Source: Moraxella oculi
GTDB taxonomy: Bacteria > Pseudomonadota > Gammaproteobacteria > Pseudomonadales > Moraxellaceae
Assembly: GCF_023336735.1 (NCBI RefSeq)
Contig: NZ_JAMBAQ010000001.1
Coordinates: 186,001-250,000, forward strand
Direction: 5' to 3'
DNA length: 64,000 nt
A program made the translations under genes and the position numbers. Positions 1 to 8,781 of this stretch are shown one piece after another. The stretch's first letter is position 1. Each line of letters opens with the position of its first letter. The notes under the pieces are model-generated. The model did no database searches. It was not told the DNA's origin and saw only the letters and a program-made list of their open reading frames with translations.

Positions 1-219
1 ACTGACTGCTGGCGTGGAAAGCCTGTTGGCATCGGCGGTGGGTGGCACCCATGTTTTTTGACCTGTCATGGAGGGGGTGAGAGTTGTATTATTGGGTGTG
101 TGATAAAGGAATGTCCAGCATAGCACTGCTACCAACATCATGGTAATGATCCAAGGTAAGATGATCCAAAAGCTGATGCCTTGCTGTTTTTTTGTGCTGA
201 TTTTGGTCAGTTTATTCAT
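1..219 (-). CDS. Membrane-anchored protein, probable DegS/AlgW-type serine protease (3' part missing)
   Basis: Only the first 73 codons are in the window; the gene runs off the left edge. The N-terminus is basic (MNKLTKISTKK), followed by one strong hydrophobic segment at about residues 16-39, then a Thr/Pro/Asn-rich periplasmic-looking linker. This single N-terminal anchor is the layout of DegS/AlgW site-1 proteases of the sigma-E pathway. Genes of that family often sit beside nif3-like genes in Pseudomonas and Acinetobacter, as here. No catalytic residues are visible in this part, so the assignment rests on topology and neighbourhood. It is divergent from nif3 with a 231 bp gap. Other single-pass membrane proteins cannot be excluded. 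Confidence 0.5.
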   Translation of the reverse strand, partial: MNKLTKISTKKQQGISFWIILPWIITMMLVAVLCWTFLYHTPNNTTLTPSMTGQKTWVPPTADANRLSTPAVS

Positions 220-450
220 ATCAATTCCTTAAAAAATAGCCCAAACAGTCATTAAATGGTTGTTCATTGAGGATATGATAGAAGACAAATATTGGGGTAA
301 TTTTACTAGGATAAAGGTATTTTTAGTAATTTTATGATGAAGTATGAATAACCACTACCAAAATTTGCATGATTTTATATAAGTTTGCACAATCATCAAA
401 AAATCGCTAAAATGAAATGAATCAGCAAATAATCAACAGTGGAGTAACTC

Positions 451-1212
451 ATGACTGCCATTTCTGCCAAAGACTTGTCAAGGTTTTGTGATGACTATCT
501 GAATTCAAAAGAATTTGATGACTATTGCCCCAATGGGCTACAAGTCGATGCAGACACACCCATCACCAAAATCATCACAGGTGTTACGGCGTGTCAGGCA
601 TTGATTGATGCTGCGATTGCCCAACACGCCCAAGCCATCGTGGTTCATCATGGTTATTTTTGGAAAGGAGAGCCTGCACCTTTGATTGGCATGAAAGGCA
701 AACGCATTCGCACTCTCATGCAGTCAGGCATCTCACTCATCGCTTATCACCTACCATTAGATGCTCACCCTAAGATTGGCAATAACGCCTTACTTGCCAA
801 AGCACTGGACTTGAACATCACTGGTGCGTTGTATCCACATGAAAAACATCCTGTTGGCAACATTGCCACATGCCCACCCATCAGTCCTGATGATTTTGCC
901 AATAAAATTAAGGAGAGATTAGGACGCTCTGCATTACATATTTGTAGTGGCAAGCAGACTTTGAGTAAGATTGGTCTTTGTTCGGGTGGTGCTCAAGACA
1001 TGATTGAACAAGCTGCCAAGATGGGTTGTGATGCTTTCATCTCTGGGGAGATTTCAGAACGCACCACACACAGTGCCAGAGAACTTGGGTTGGATTATTT
1101 TGCTGCAGGTCATCACGCTACAGAAAGGTATGGCGTGCAGGCTTTGGGTGAGATCATTGCTCAACAATTTGGCATTAAAGCACAATTTGTAGACATTGAT
1201 AACCCTGCTTAA
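451..1212 (+). CDS. Nif3-like dinuclear metal centre protein (YbgI family)
   Basis: Full-length (253 aa) member of the Nif3/YbgI family (GTP cyclohydrolase 1 type 2/NIF3), which forms hexameric toroids with a dinuclear metal site. The family signatures are visible: a His-His pair in VVHHGYFWKGE near residue 66 and the C-terminal HHATERYGV segment, which supply metal ligands. The length equals that of E. coli YbgI (about 247 aa). The start is set by GGAG seven bases before the ATG. The precise biochemical role of the family is unsettled. It ends at a strong bidirectional hairpin shared with the convergent transglycosylase gene. Confidence 0.93.
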   Translation: MTAISAKDLSRFCDDYLNSKEFDDYCPNGLQVDADTPITKIITGVTACQALIDAAIAQHAQAIVVHHGYFWKGEPAPLIGMKGKRIRTLMQSGISLIAYHLPLDAHPKIGNNALLAKALDLNITGALYPHEKHPVGNIATCPPISPDDFANKIKERLGRSALHICSGKQTLSKIGLCSGGAQDMIEQAAKMGCDAFISGEISERTTHSARELGLDYFAAGHHATERYGVQALGEIIAQQFGIKAQFVDIDNPA

Positions 1213-1228
1213 TCAAAATCTCATAAAC

Positions 1229-1266
1229 AAAAAAAGCCATACCATCTTTATTGTATGGCTTTTTTA
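1229..1266. terminator. Bidirectional Rho-independent terminator between nif3 and the LysM transglycosylase gene
   Basis: The inverted repeat AAAAAGCCATAC / GTATGGCTTTTTT encloses a 10-base loop. It is flanked by A's on the left and T's on the right, so it can stop transcription from both convergent genes. Confidence 0.85.
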
Positions 1267-1271
1267 TGTTG

Positions 1272-4055
1272 TTATTGATTGGGTACAGTTAGGGTTTGAC
1301 CGATACGCAGACTGGCATTATTGTCAATGTCATTCATCTTGGCCAGCTCATCAACACTCACGCCATAGCGACGAGCCAAGGAGATGAGATTGTCTCCTGA
1401 TCTGACACGATAAGTTGTTGTCAGCTTTGGTACTTTAATGCTCTGACCTTGACGAAGTTGAGTGTTTGCGGCAAGTCCGTTAAGTTTTGCAAGATCAGAT
1501 ACGGACATGTCATATTTCTTAGCAAGTCGTGTCAAATTGTCGCCATTTTGAATGGTGTAACTCTCTGTTTTGCTTGAAGCGTTTGAGTTGTTGGAAGTGG
1601 GCTTGGAAACCTCTTTTGTTGGTTGCGATGAGTTTGTGGCAGCAGGAATGGTGATCGTCTTGCCCAATATTAAAGTTGAGGTGCGAGTAAGATTGTTTGC
1701 TGCTGCCAGTTCGTCAATGCTGATGTTGTGTATGGACGCAACCGAAGTTAGGCTATCACCTGATTTGACGGTGTATTTTATGGGCTGGTTATTCAGTTTG
1801 CGACTGACGGTGGTTTTGGTCGCTGGCACTTTGATGCTCTGCCCTGCAATCAGACGAAAATTGCTGGAAAAATCGTTCAGTGTGGCAATGTCATTACTGC
1901 CAACCCCCAAAGAATTAGCAATGCCTATCAAAGTATCGCCTGCTTTGACGGTATAGTTTGAAACATTGGTGTTTGATGCACCATCATTGCGATTACGCTG
2001 TGTATTCTCCTTGCGTACAGGAGCTTTATTGGAGTTGGCAGTCTCTGATTTGGCTGGCACTTTAATACTTTGACCGATGAATAACCCTTGTGTTGGTTCA
2101 AGGTCATTTAAGGCTGCCAATTCTTGTACGCTCATCTCATATTGACGAGCCAGTAGGTTGAGACTCTCCCCTGCTTGCACTTTATGCGTCATGGTTTTGA
2201 TGGCAGGCGTGGTAGCTTGCACAGCTTTTGGTTTGATTTTATTGGGGACGAGCCATAAGTTTTGACCGACTTGAACATGGGCATTGGTGGTTAAGTTATT
2301 GTAGCTTGCCAGCTGACTGATACTAAGGTTGTTTGTTGCAGCTATACCTATCAAAGTATCGCCTGCTTTGACGGTGTAGCGTTCGGCAGGTGCTGTTTTA
2401 CGCTGGGTCGTTCTTTGGGGTGATGACGGCTTAGATTGAATTGGTTGAGTGGGTGGTGTGGCCGTCGAAGTGGTCGGTTTGGCGGCGTCATTTGTGTTTG
2501 TGTCAGACTGATGATTGCTGACTGTTGTATTGGGTGCGTTGACTTTTTTGGGTGTCGAGGGTGCAGAATAACTTAAAGTCTTGGTTTGTCCACGAGATTC
2601 TAAGACTGAGCTGGCAGTCTGTATGGCATCAAGCTGAATATTGCCATCCTTTGGATTGACTGGTTGCACGGCTTCATTGGTGCTTGATTGTATTTGAGCG
2701 GCGATGAAGTTACGCTCTTCTTGTGTGATGGCAGGTTCTTGCACGACGGTATTGTATGGCGTGATCTGTGCGATTGTCGTTGGTAATGTGTTGGACTGCA
2801 TCAACTCTCTTTGTGAGCTGGTGTTTGTCTGAGTGCCTGTTTTTGGCAATACATATTGCGTGGTCTGTGCTGGTGCTGTTGCGATAGAATCACTAGCATA
2901 TCCATGACCTGTGATGGCAGAGATTTTTTTATCGATTGATGTGCTTAGGCTGTCAGGAATGACGATGCGATTTGGACCAGCAACATCAACAACAAAATTG
3001 GTCAATGCAGGATTTAAAAGACGCAATTCATCAAAAGGCACACCTGTGATGGCAGACACCTCTTGAAGACTCACTCCATAATTGACAGGCACCGTTCTAA
3101 AATGTGAGTGATTGGCAATCGGTGGCAATCTGACACCATAGATTGATGGTGAAGCAACGATTTGCGACACAGCAATGAATCTGGGTACATAGTTCATCGT
3201 TTCAGCAGGTAATTTTAGGGACCAATAATCGGTCGGTAGTCCTGCTGCCTGATTTGCCTTGATGGCACGAGAAATGCGACCTGGACCTGCATTGTATGCT
3301 GCCAAAGCCAGTTCCCAAGAGCCGAATTGATTATAAAGACTGGTCAAAAAATCATAAGCAGCCCTAGTTGACTCAATGACATCACGGCGACCGTCATAGT
3401 TGACGCTTTGATTTAAGCCATAAATACGCCCTGTGCTTGGAATGAATTGCCAAAGACCAGCGGCGGCGGCGTTTGAAGTTGCTGATGGGTCGTAAGAGCT
3501 TTCAATGATGGGCAATAAGGCAAGCTCCGTGGGAATGCCTCTTCTTTCGGCTTCCGTTACTGTGTGGTGCAAATAGCGAGAAGCACGAGCGGTTAGGCGA
3601 TCAAGATAACTTTGGCGACTATAAAACCAAGATTTTTGTGCTTCGATGCGTGCATTATAAGTATCGCCCATGCGATAACCACGACGAATTCTGTCCCATA
3701 AATCGCCATAGCGTTGAACGGTTAAGGCATCGCCTTCCACCATACTCATGTCGGTTGCTTGTAATAAGCTTTCTAATTCATCAAGCACCGCTTCGTCCAA
3801 AACGCCAGCATAGCCAGCATTCGCATTAAAAGACTGAGTAGCTGGGAGTGTTGGCTGTGTGTTTGTCGTATGTGTATTGGGCAGGTTGGTTGTGGTCGGT
3901 GTCAAAGTAGGCGTGGTGCTTGTCGTACTACACGCAGCTAAAAAATATGCCGACATTGCCAAGGCAAGAGGTTTCATCAGTTTAAGATTGGCAGTGTTTG
4001 TTGAGTGCCATTTAGTATTTATTGTATCATTGATGGTGGGAGATGAATGTGGCAT
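1272..4055 (-). CDS. mltD: LysM-repeat lytic murein transglycosylase (MltD-like lipoprotein)
   Basis: Predicted 927-aa exported lytic transglycosylase that cleaves peptidoglycan glycan strands. A hydrophobic stretch ends in a lipobox (FLAAC, Cys42), then a Thr-rich linker, then an SLT domain at about residues 150-300 with the catalytic Glu185 in LPIIESSYDP and the downstream AGLWQFIPSTG and AAYNAGPGR motifs. A degenerate LysM-like segment follows at about 315-365. A long Ser/Thr/Gln linker then leads to six clear LysM domains from about residue 557 to the end, each with a YTVKAGDTL-type start. E. coli MltD has about 450 aa and two LysM domains, so this one is unusually long. The first start has AAGG seven bases upstream. 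The internal Met27 (ATG at 3977) gives a more typical 15-residue lipoprotein signal, and both starts are possible. Confidence 0.9.
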   Translation of the reverse strand: MPHSSPTINDTINTKWHSTNTANLKLMKPLALAMSAYFLAACSTTSTTPTLTPTTTNLPNTHTTNTQPTLPATQSFNANAGYAGVLDEAVLDELESLLQATDMSMVEGDALTVQRYGDLWDRIRRGYRMGDTYNARIEAQKSWFYSRQSYLDRLTARASRYLHHTVTEAERRGIPTELALLPIIESSYDPSATSNAAAAGLWQFIPSTGRIYGLNQSVNYDGRRDVIESTRAAYDFLTSLYNQFGSWELALAAYNAGPGRISRAIKANQAAGLPTDYWSLKLPAETMNYVPRFIAVSQIVASPSIYGVRLPPIANHSHFRTVPVNYGVSLQEVSAITGVPFDELRLLNPALTNFVVDVAGPNRIVIPDSLSTSIDKKISAITGHGYASDSIATAPAQTTQYVLPKTGTQTNTSSQRELMQSNTLPTTIAQITPYNTVVQEPAITQEERNFIAAQIQSSTNEAVQPVNPKDGNIQLDAIQTASSVLESRGQTKTLSYSAPSTPKKVNAPNTTVSNHQSDTNTNDAAKPTTSTATPPTQPIQSKPSSPQRTTQRKTAPAERYTVKAGDTLIGIAATNNLSISQLASYNNLTTNAHVQVGQNLWLVPNKIKPKAVQATTPAIKTMTHKVQAGESLNLLARQYEMSVQELAALNDLEPTQGLFIGQSIKVPAKSETANSNKAPVRKENTQRNRNDGASNTNVSNYTVKAGDTLIGIANSLGVGSNDIATLNDFSSNFRLIAGQSIKVPATKTTVSRKLNNQPIKYTVKSGDSLTSVASIHNISIDELAAANNLTRTSTLILGKTITIPAATNSSQPTKEVSKPTSNNSNASSKTESYTIQNGDNLTRLAKKYDMSVSDLAKLNGLAANTQLRQGQSIKVPKLTTTYRVRSGDNLISLARRYGVSVDELAKMNDIDNNASLRIGQTLTVPNQ
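1924..2375. repeat. 29-bp perfect direct repeat within the LysM region (copies at 1924-1952 and 2347-2375)
   Basis: Two identical 29-base copies encode the start of two LysM domains. Their starts are 423 bp apart, exactly 141 codons, so recombination between them would delete or duplicate LysM units in frame. The remaining LysM copies have diverged at DNA level. Confidence 0.85.
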
Positions 4056-4258
4056 GATAAAACCTTTTATGTACTCATTAAAAATAAAAAAATAAATTCA
4101 TGACCGAGACAGATGAGTGGGTCATGATGGCATGAATGATGGCTTATAATGCATGATTTTTTAAGGATTATCAACCAAAAATGTCGATTCGCTTAAAAAG
4201 CCATCGGTCATGTCGCTATCAAAAGAACACAACCGATGACAAACAGTTGATTAAAATC

Positions 4259-4276
4259 GTTGATGGCATCCATCAA
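4259..4276 (-). terminator. Weak hairpin at the end of the NTF2-like gene
   Basis: The inverted repeat TTGATGG-CAT-CCATCAA overlaps the stop codon. Read on the minus strand it is followed only by a short T-rich stretch (CGATTTTA), so termination is plausible but weak. Confidence 0.35.
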
Positions 4277-4815
4277 TTAATGCTTACCTGTGCTGATGAA
4301 CGCAACAAGACCGTGTTGTTGTCAGAATCGGCCAAAGTAACCTTTGAGATGGTTATAAGCTTGACAGGTCTGCTGTCTTGATACCAGGTCTCTGTTGTGC
4401 TGACTTGAGCTCTTGCTTGATTGCCCACAATAACGACATCACTGATTTGAATGTCATAGCGGTAATCTTTTGCTTTACCCCAATTCTTTTGTAGATATTG
4501 CAAGTAGGCGTTTTTACTCAGATCGGCAGAGTTGCCATTTCTGGTCATCTTAATGATGGCATCATCAGCAATCAGTCGAGAAACTTGACCGATGTTTTGA
4601 CCATTCGCGGCTTTTTTCATGGCAGCTGCATAATTTTGTACAGATGACTCACTGATGGCATGGGCAGGCATGGCAACACATGCCAAGGACAAAGCCGATG
4701 CCATGGGGTACACCCACCGTCTGGCAGTCAATTTGCTAAGCACACCAATGGTTGTTGCCAGAGTACTTGCCAGAAGGGTTTTTTTAATGAGGTTGTTGGT
4801 ATTTTTTTGAATCAT
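4273..4815 (-). CDS. Exported NTF2-like (SnoaL/DUF4440-type) hypothetical protein
   Basis: A 180-aa protein with an N-terminal hydrophobic segment (about residues 11-27) and a second signal-peptide-like stretch, ASALSLACVAMPAHA, ending near residue 53. The mature part is about 127 aa. It has a helical start, a central ADDAIIKM segment, an aromatic-rich strand and a C-terminal run of beta strands (VVIVGNQARAQVSTTETWYQ), the pattern of nuclear-transport-factor-2 folds. No catalytic residues can be named. The listed start has AAAGGA upstream. The alternative Met38 (4704) would give a simple signal peptide. The gene stands alone, and its leader carries a stable hairpin. Confidence 0.6.
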   Translation of the reverse strand: MIQKNTNNLIKKTLLASTLATTIGVLSKLTARRWVYPMASALSLACVAMPAHAISESSVQNYAAAMKKAANGQNIGQVSRLIADDAIIKMTRNGNSADLSKNAYLQYLQKNWGKAKDYRYDIQISDVVIVGNQARAQVSTTETWYQDSRPVKLITISKVTLADSDNNTVLLRSSAQVSIN

Positions 4816-4836
4816 TATGGTCGTCCTTTGTTAATC

Positions 4837-4860
4837 CAACGCCTAGCTGATGCTAGGTTG
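4837..4860 (-). promoter_or_regulatory. Stem-loop in the leader of the NTF2-like gene
   Basis: CAAC-CCTAGC pairs with GCTAGG-TTG around a TGAT loop, ending about 22 bases before the start codon. There is no T-run, so it is more likely an mRNA leader structure than a terminator. Confidence 0.45.
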
Positions 4861-5072
4861 TCTTAAATTTGTCGCAGGCACTGATGATATTAAGTACGCA
4901 CACCGTTCATGAAATTAGCATAACAAAGCAAATTTAAACAATCGTGGCTAAATGTAACAAATCGTTGCAGTTTTGGGCAAATCATGTACCCCCCTCACCG
5001 TTGCTTAATGCCATTCTTTATCGGTCTTTTGGTCTGTTTTTTAGATTGAACCGCTGATGACAAGTAAGATGT

Positions 5073-6257
5073 TTAAGACTCTATCTGTTCTAGTTTGGCA
5101 CCAATGCGATTCATGCGTCGATCCATCAATTGCCTAGCCAGTGCTTGCATGTCATCAACACGGTCAAACTCATCAACAATCTCCAAACCAAGCAAGGTTT
5201 CAAGCACATCTTCTAAGCTGACCAGCCCCTTGACTTCACCAAACTCACCCACTGCCAGGGCAATGTGAATGCGCTGTTTTAGCATCATATCAAGCAAGTC
5301 AAACAACTTCATTTTGGCGAATACAAAAGGGATTTCTCGGCGAAATTTGCTCAGCGGTATGTGAATTTCTTGATTTGCCTTAGCAATCAATAAGTCAGAT
5401 TTTAATACGAAGCCTGTCGCATGATCCAAGTCTTCATCAAAAATTGGAAAGCGAGAAAACGGCAATTTGGGCAAATTAGCAAACACATCGCCTACTGTCA
5501 TCTTTTCATCAAAAGCCATCATCACCGAACGAGGTGTTACGATGTCTTCAACATTAATCATGCTAAGTGCCAGAGAATTTTTGATGATGCGTGTTTCAAG
5601 CTCACTCATCTGACCTAAGCTCTCACCTTGATTGGCAAGTGCGATGAATTCATGACGACTAAAAGTAGCTTGGGTATTGCCCCGAGTTAGCAGGCGAGAG
5701 ATTTTTTCAGCAACCCAAACAATTGGCATGAGTGCAATATTGATGAATCGCACATAGTATGCAACAGGCATGGCAAAGCGTCGCCAATAAGTGGTGCCAA
5801 GTGTTTTTGGAATGATTTCTGTACCAATCAAAATTACCAGCGTCATCACCGCACTAAATACCCCAAACCACGCACTACCAAAGACAATCGTCGCTTGTGC
5901 TCCTGCGCCCAGTGAGCCTAGCGTGTGGGCGATGGTGTTGAGTGTCAAAATGGACGAGATGGATTTTTCAATGTTATTGATCTTAACATCTTCTAGCAAC
6001 ATCGCTGCTTTTGGATCGTCTTCTTTGAGAGTGTCTACATAAGAAGGAGTCATTGTCAACAAGGTAGCTTCTGACACCGAACAAATGAAAGAGAAAACTA
6101 ACGATAAAGAGATGAAAAAAATCAGTAAGGCAATATTGGTTGCTGTTGGCGGTGCGTTGCTGGCTAAAGCAGAAGCAGAAAACAAAAACAACCAAAAAAA
6201 AGTAATAATCTGAATGAATTTTGTTCGGTGGCGGAACATATAAGATAAAATCATCAA
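5073..6257 (-). CDS. CNNM-domain/CBS-pair membrane protein (hemolysin-family, HlyC/CorC relative)
   Basis: A 394-aa integral membrane protein. An N-terminal signal-like hydrophobic stretch (FFWLFLFSASALA) is followed by a CNNM/DUF21 transmembrane domain at about residues 40-190, with three or four membrane segments, ending in the family sequence GTEIIPKTLG. A CBS-domain pair at about 235-365 (VEDIVTPRSVMMAFD, KGLVSLEDVLETLLG) completes it. The family includes YfjD/YtfL-type proteins and eukaryotic CNNM proteins, linked to magnesium and other cation transport. The C-terminal CorC_HlyC domain seen in some members is absent. The start is uncertain: no good Shine-Dalgarno precedes the first Met, and Met7 is an alternative. 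Confidence 0.85.
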   Translation of the reverse strand: MMILSYMFRHRTKFIQIITFFWLFLFSASALASNAPPTATNIALLIFFISLSLVFSFICSVSEATLLTMTPSYVDTLKEDDPKAAMLLEDVKINNIEKSISSILTLNTIAHTLGSLGAGAQATIVFGSAWFGVFSAVMTLVILIGTEIIPKTLGTTYWRRFAMPVAYYVRFINIALMPIVWVAEKISRLLTRGNTQATFSRHEFIALANQGESLGQMSELETRIIKNSLALSMINVEDIVTPRSVMMAFDEKMTVGDVFANLPKLPFSRFPIFDEDLDHATGFVLKSDLLIAKANQEIHIPLSKFRREIPFVFAKMKLFDLLDMMLKQRIHIALAVGEFGEVKGLVSLEDVLETLLGLEIVDEFDRVDDMQALARQLMDRRMNRIGAKLEQIES

Positions 6258-6382
6258 TGAAGGACTTGCTATATTAAGGCAAAATAATCAATACTGCAAG
6301 CATTCAATGTGAGATTTACTCACCAAACATAAAAAACATGCTTGTTAAAAATGAAATTGCATGGCGGTTCGGCGTAATTTTA

Positions 6383-6391
6383 TGGTATGAT
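6383..6391 (+). promoter_or_regulatory. Extended -10 promoter of yajC
   Basis: TGG directly followed by TATGAT is an extended -10 element about 50 bases before yajC. TTGCAT at 6357-6362 is too far upstream (23 bp spacer) to be its -35. Confidence 0.55.
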
Positions 6392-6443
6392 ATGCGTTAT
6401 TTTTGCCTTTGGCATGCGTTTTTAAACTTAGAAGGAGTTTTTT

Positions 6444-6776
6444 ATGTTGGAGTTATTCATTTCAAGTGCACACGCCAATAATGCTGCTGTGGCACAGCCA
6501 AATGCGTTTTTGCAAATCTTGCCGATGATTGCCATTTTTGCAATCTTTTACTTTTTAGTCATTCGTCCACAATCAAAGCAAAGAAAACAACACCGTGCCA
6601 TGGTAGATGGTTTGGCGGTTGGCAATGAAGTGCTGTTCGCTGGCGGCTTAATGGGAAAAATCACTAAGATTGATGGAGAGTATGCCACAGTTGCCCTAAA
6701 TCCAACAAACTCAATCAAAATCCAGCGTACAAGCGTCATCAGCGTTTTGCCTACTGGTACGATTGATCATATTTAA
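6444..6776 (+). CDS. yajC: Preprotein translocase subunit YajC
   Basis: A 110-aa inner-membrane protein that copurifies with SecDF and the SecYEG translocon. One transmembrane helix (LQILPMIAIFAIFYFLVIRP, about residues 24-43) is followed by the hallmark RPQ(S)KQRKQH segment and a small cytoplasmic beta domain (GNEVLFAGGLMGKITKID). The length is normal. AGAAGGAG before the ATG gives a strong ribosome site. It is the first gene of a yajC-secD-secF cluster, but an intrinsic-terminator-like hairpin separates it from secD. Confidence 0.96.
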   Translation: MLELFISSAHANNAAVAQPNAFLQILPMIAIFAIFYFLVIRPQSKQRKQHRAMVDGLAVGNEVLFAGGLMGKITKIDGEYATVALNPTNSIKIQRTSVISVLPTGTIDHI

Positions 6777-6785
6777 TGAACCATC

Positions 6786-6819
6786 AAACCTACTTTGGTA
6801 GGTTTGTTTTTTTATTTTT
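6786..6819 (+). terminator. Hairpin plus T-run between yajC and secD
   Basis: A perfect 8-bp stem AAACCTAC / GTAGGTTT with a TTTG loop is followed by a T-rich run (6807-6819). It lies 10 bases after the yajC stop and about 75 bases before secD, so it could be a full or partial terminator. Confidence 0.75.
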
Positions 6820-6894
6820 GCACAAACATCAAAAGCTGGCATTTGCATGGCAAGTTTTTGATGCCAGTTTTGTGCCCAACCATAAGAATAACCT

Positions 6895-8772
6895 ATGCAA
6901 TACCCTGCCTGGAAATACATACTCATCGCTGTGGTGTTGGTCATCTCTGGCTTGTATGCCCTACCTAATCTCTATCCAGACGAACCTGCGGTACAGATCA
7001 CAGGGGCATCAGCTGGGGTACAAATGACCGAAGATGTCTTAACACAATCAGAGGCTCTGCTGGATCAAGCAGGACTGTCGCATCATGATGGCAGCTTTGC
7101 CAATAACAGTGCTTTGGTACGCCTAAAAACCGCTGAAGATCAATTAAAAGCTCAAGAAGTACTTCGTCGTGAGCTTGGCGACAATTATGTCGTGGCATTA
7201 AACTTGGCTCAAACCACACCTGAATGGCTAAGAAATATCGGTGCTAAGCCAATGAAGCTAGGTCTTGATTTGCGTGGTGGTGTGCGATTTGTTCTTGAAG
7301 TGGATATGGCAAAAGCCTTAGAGCAAAGACTATCGACCGCCAGCCAAGATGTTCGCCGTAGCTTGCGTACTGAAAAAATCGCCATGAAAAGCTTACGCAT
7401 TACTGATCATGGCATGATGCTTATTTTTGACGGTGATGATACTCGTCGCCGCGCCCAAACCATCTTGCAATCAAGCATGATGAATGATTTTGTTATGCGT
7501 CCTTTGGCAGATGTTGAAGGTGCTGCACTGGAGATGACCTATACAGAGGCAAAGCTTAATGAGATTAAGCAGTACGCTGTCGGTCAAAACTTAACAACTT
7601 TGCGTAATCGTATCAACGAACTGGGCGTGGCAGAAGCACTGGTCCAATCCCAAGGCGATAATCGCATTGTTGTTGAGTTACCTGGCGTGCAGGATACTGC
7701 TGAAGCTAAAAGAGTGCTTGGGCGTACCGCCAACCTTGAATTTCGCATGGTAAGTGATGATGCTGATGGCTTTACTGGTGGCATTGCCCCTGCTGGTACA
7801 GAGGCCTACCCTTTTGGCGACCTAAATGGTCCACCGATTTTATTAAATCGCCAAGCCATTGTAACAGGCGAAAAGGTTCAAGGCGCTCAAGCAGGTCTTG
7901 ATGAGAATGGTCGCCCACAAGTCGCCATCAATCTGGATGCCGCAGGCGGTCGTCTTATGCAAAATGCGACTCGCACAAGTGTTGGCAAACAGATGGCCGT
8001 ACTGTTTATTGAAAATAAGCAACGCATCAGCTATGAAACAGATGCTGAAACAGGCGAAACCAAGGAAGTGCGTACACCATATGCTGAAACCCGTGTCATT
8101 AATCGCGCCAACATCAATGCCGTCTTAAGGTCATCATTTGTCATCACAGGCTTAGATTCAATCGCTGAGGCAGATGAGCTTGCTCTGTTGCTTCGCTCAG
8201 GGGCTTTGGCGGCACCGATGTATTTTGTTGAAGAACGAACCATCGGTCCATCACTTGGTCAGGATAATATTGACAAGGGTGTAATGGCATCACAGATTGG
8301 TTATCTGCTGGTATTTTTATGGATGATTGTTTTTTATCGTGCCTGTGGTGTGATTGCCAACATTGCACTTGCCCTAAACATCGTCATGCTTGCAGCCATC
8401 ATGTCTATTTTAGGCTCATCTTTAACTCTGCCTGGCATTGCGGGGATTGTCCTAACCATGGGCATGGCAGTGGATGCCAATGTGTTAATTTTTGAGCGTA
8501 TCCGGGAAGAGATAGATGCTGGTTCAAGACCCAAATCTGCGATTGTGGCTGGTTTTGATCGTGCATTTAGTTCCATTTTTGATGGTAACATCACAACTTT
8601 GCTGGTGGCGTTCATTTTATTTGCTGTTGGCACAGGCCCAATCAAAGGCTTTGCGGTAACACTTGCCATCGGTATTGTTACTTCGCTGTTTACCGCCATC
8701 ATTGTTACTCGTGCCCTCATGCAACTTTGGTATGGCTATCGTAAAAACTTAACAAAAATAAGCATTGGTTAG
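6895..8772 (+). CDS. secD: Protein translocase subunit SecD
   Basis: A 625-aa SecD that, with SecF, uses the proton motive force to help release exported proteins on the periplasmic side. It has an N-terminal membrane helix (about residues 5-22), then periplasmic P1 domains including the LGLDLRGGVRF motif near residue 125. A C-terminal five-helix membrane domain carries the family sequence GMAVDANVLIFERIREE. The length matches E. coli SecD (615 aa). The Shine-Dalgarno is poor (AAGAATAACCT before ATG), suggesting modest translation initiation. secF starts 9 bases after the stop, so the two are co-expressed. Confidence 0.96.
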   Translation: MQYPAWKYILIAVVLVISGLYALPNLYPDEPAVQITGASAGVQMTEDVLTQSEALLDQAGLSHHDGSFANNSALVRLKTAEDQLKAQEVLRRELGDNYVVALNLAQTTPEWLRNIGAKPMKLGLDLRGGVRFVLEVDMAKALEQRLSTASQDVRRSLRTEKIAMKSLRITDHGMMLIFDGDDTRRRAQTILQSSMMNDFVMRPLADVEGAALEMTYTEAKLNEIKQYAVGQNLTTLRNRINELGVAEALVQSQGDNRIVVELPGVQDTAEAKRVLGRTANLEFRMVSDDADGFTGGIAPAGTEAYPFGDLNGPPILLNRQAIVTGEKVQGAQAGLDENGRPQVAINLDAAGGRLMQNATRTSVGKQMAVLFIENKQRISYETDAETGETKEVRTPYAETRVINRANINAVLRSSFVITGLDSIAEADELALLLRSGALAAPMYFVEERTIGPSLGQDNIDKGVMASQIGYLLVFLWMIVFYRACGVIANIALALNIVMLAAIMSILGSSLTLPGIAGIVLTMGMAVDANVLIFERIREEIDAGSRPKSAIVAGFDRAFSSIFDGNITTLLVAFILFAVGTGPIKGFAVTLAIGIVTSLFTAIIVTRALMQLWYGYRKNLTKISIG

Positions 8773-8781
8773 GAGGCTGTG

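Noticed and set aside
4181-4381. Plus-strand open frame of 66 codons beside the NTF2-like gene
   Set aside because: Its second half is the antisense of the NTF2-like coding sequence, and it has no Shine-Dalgarno or recognisable motif.
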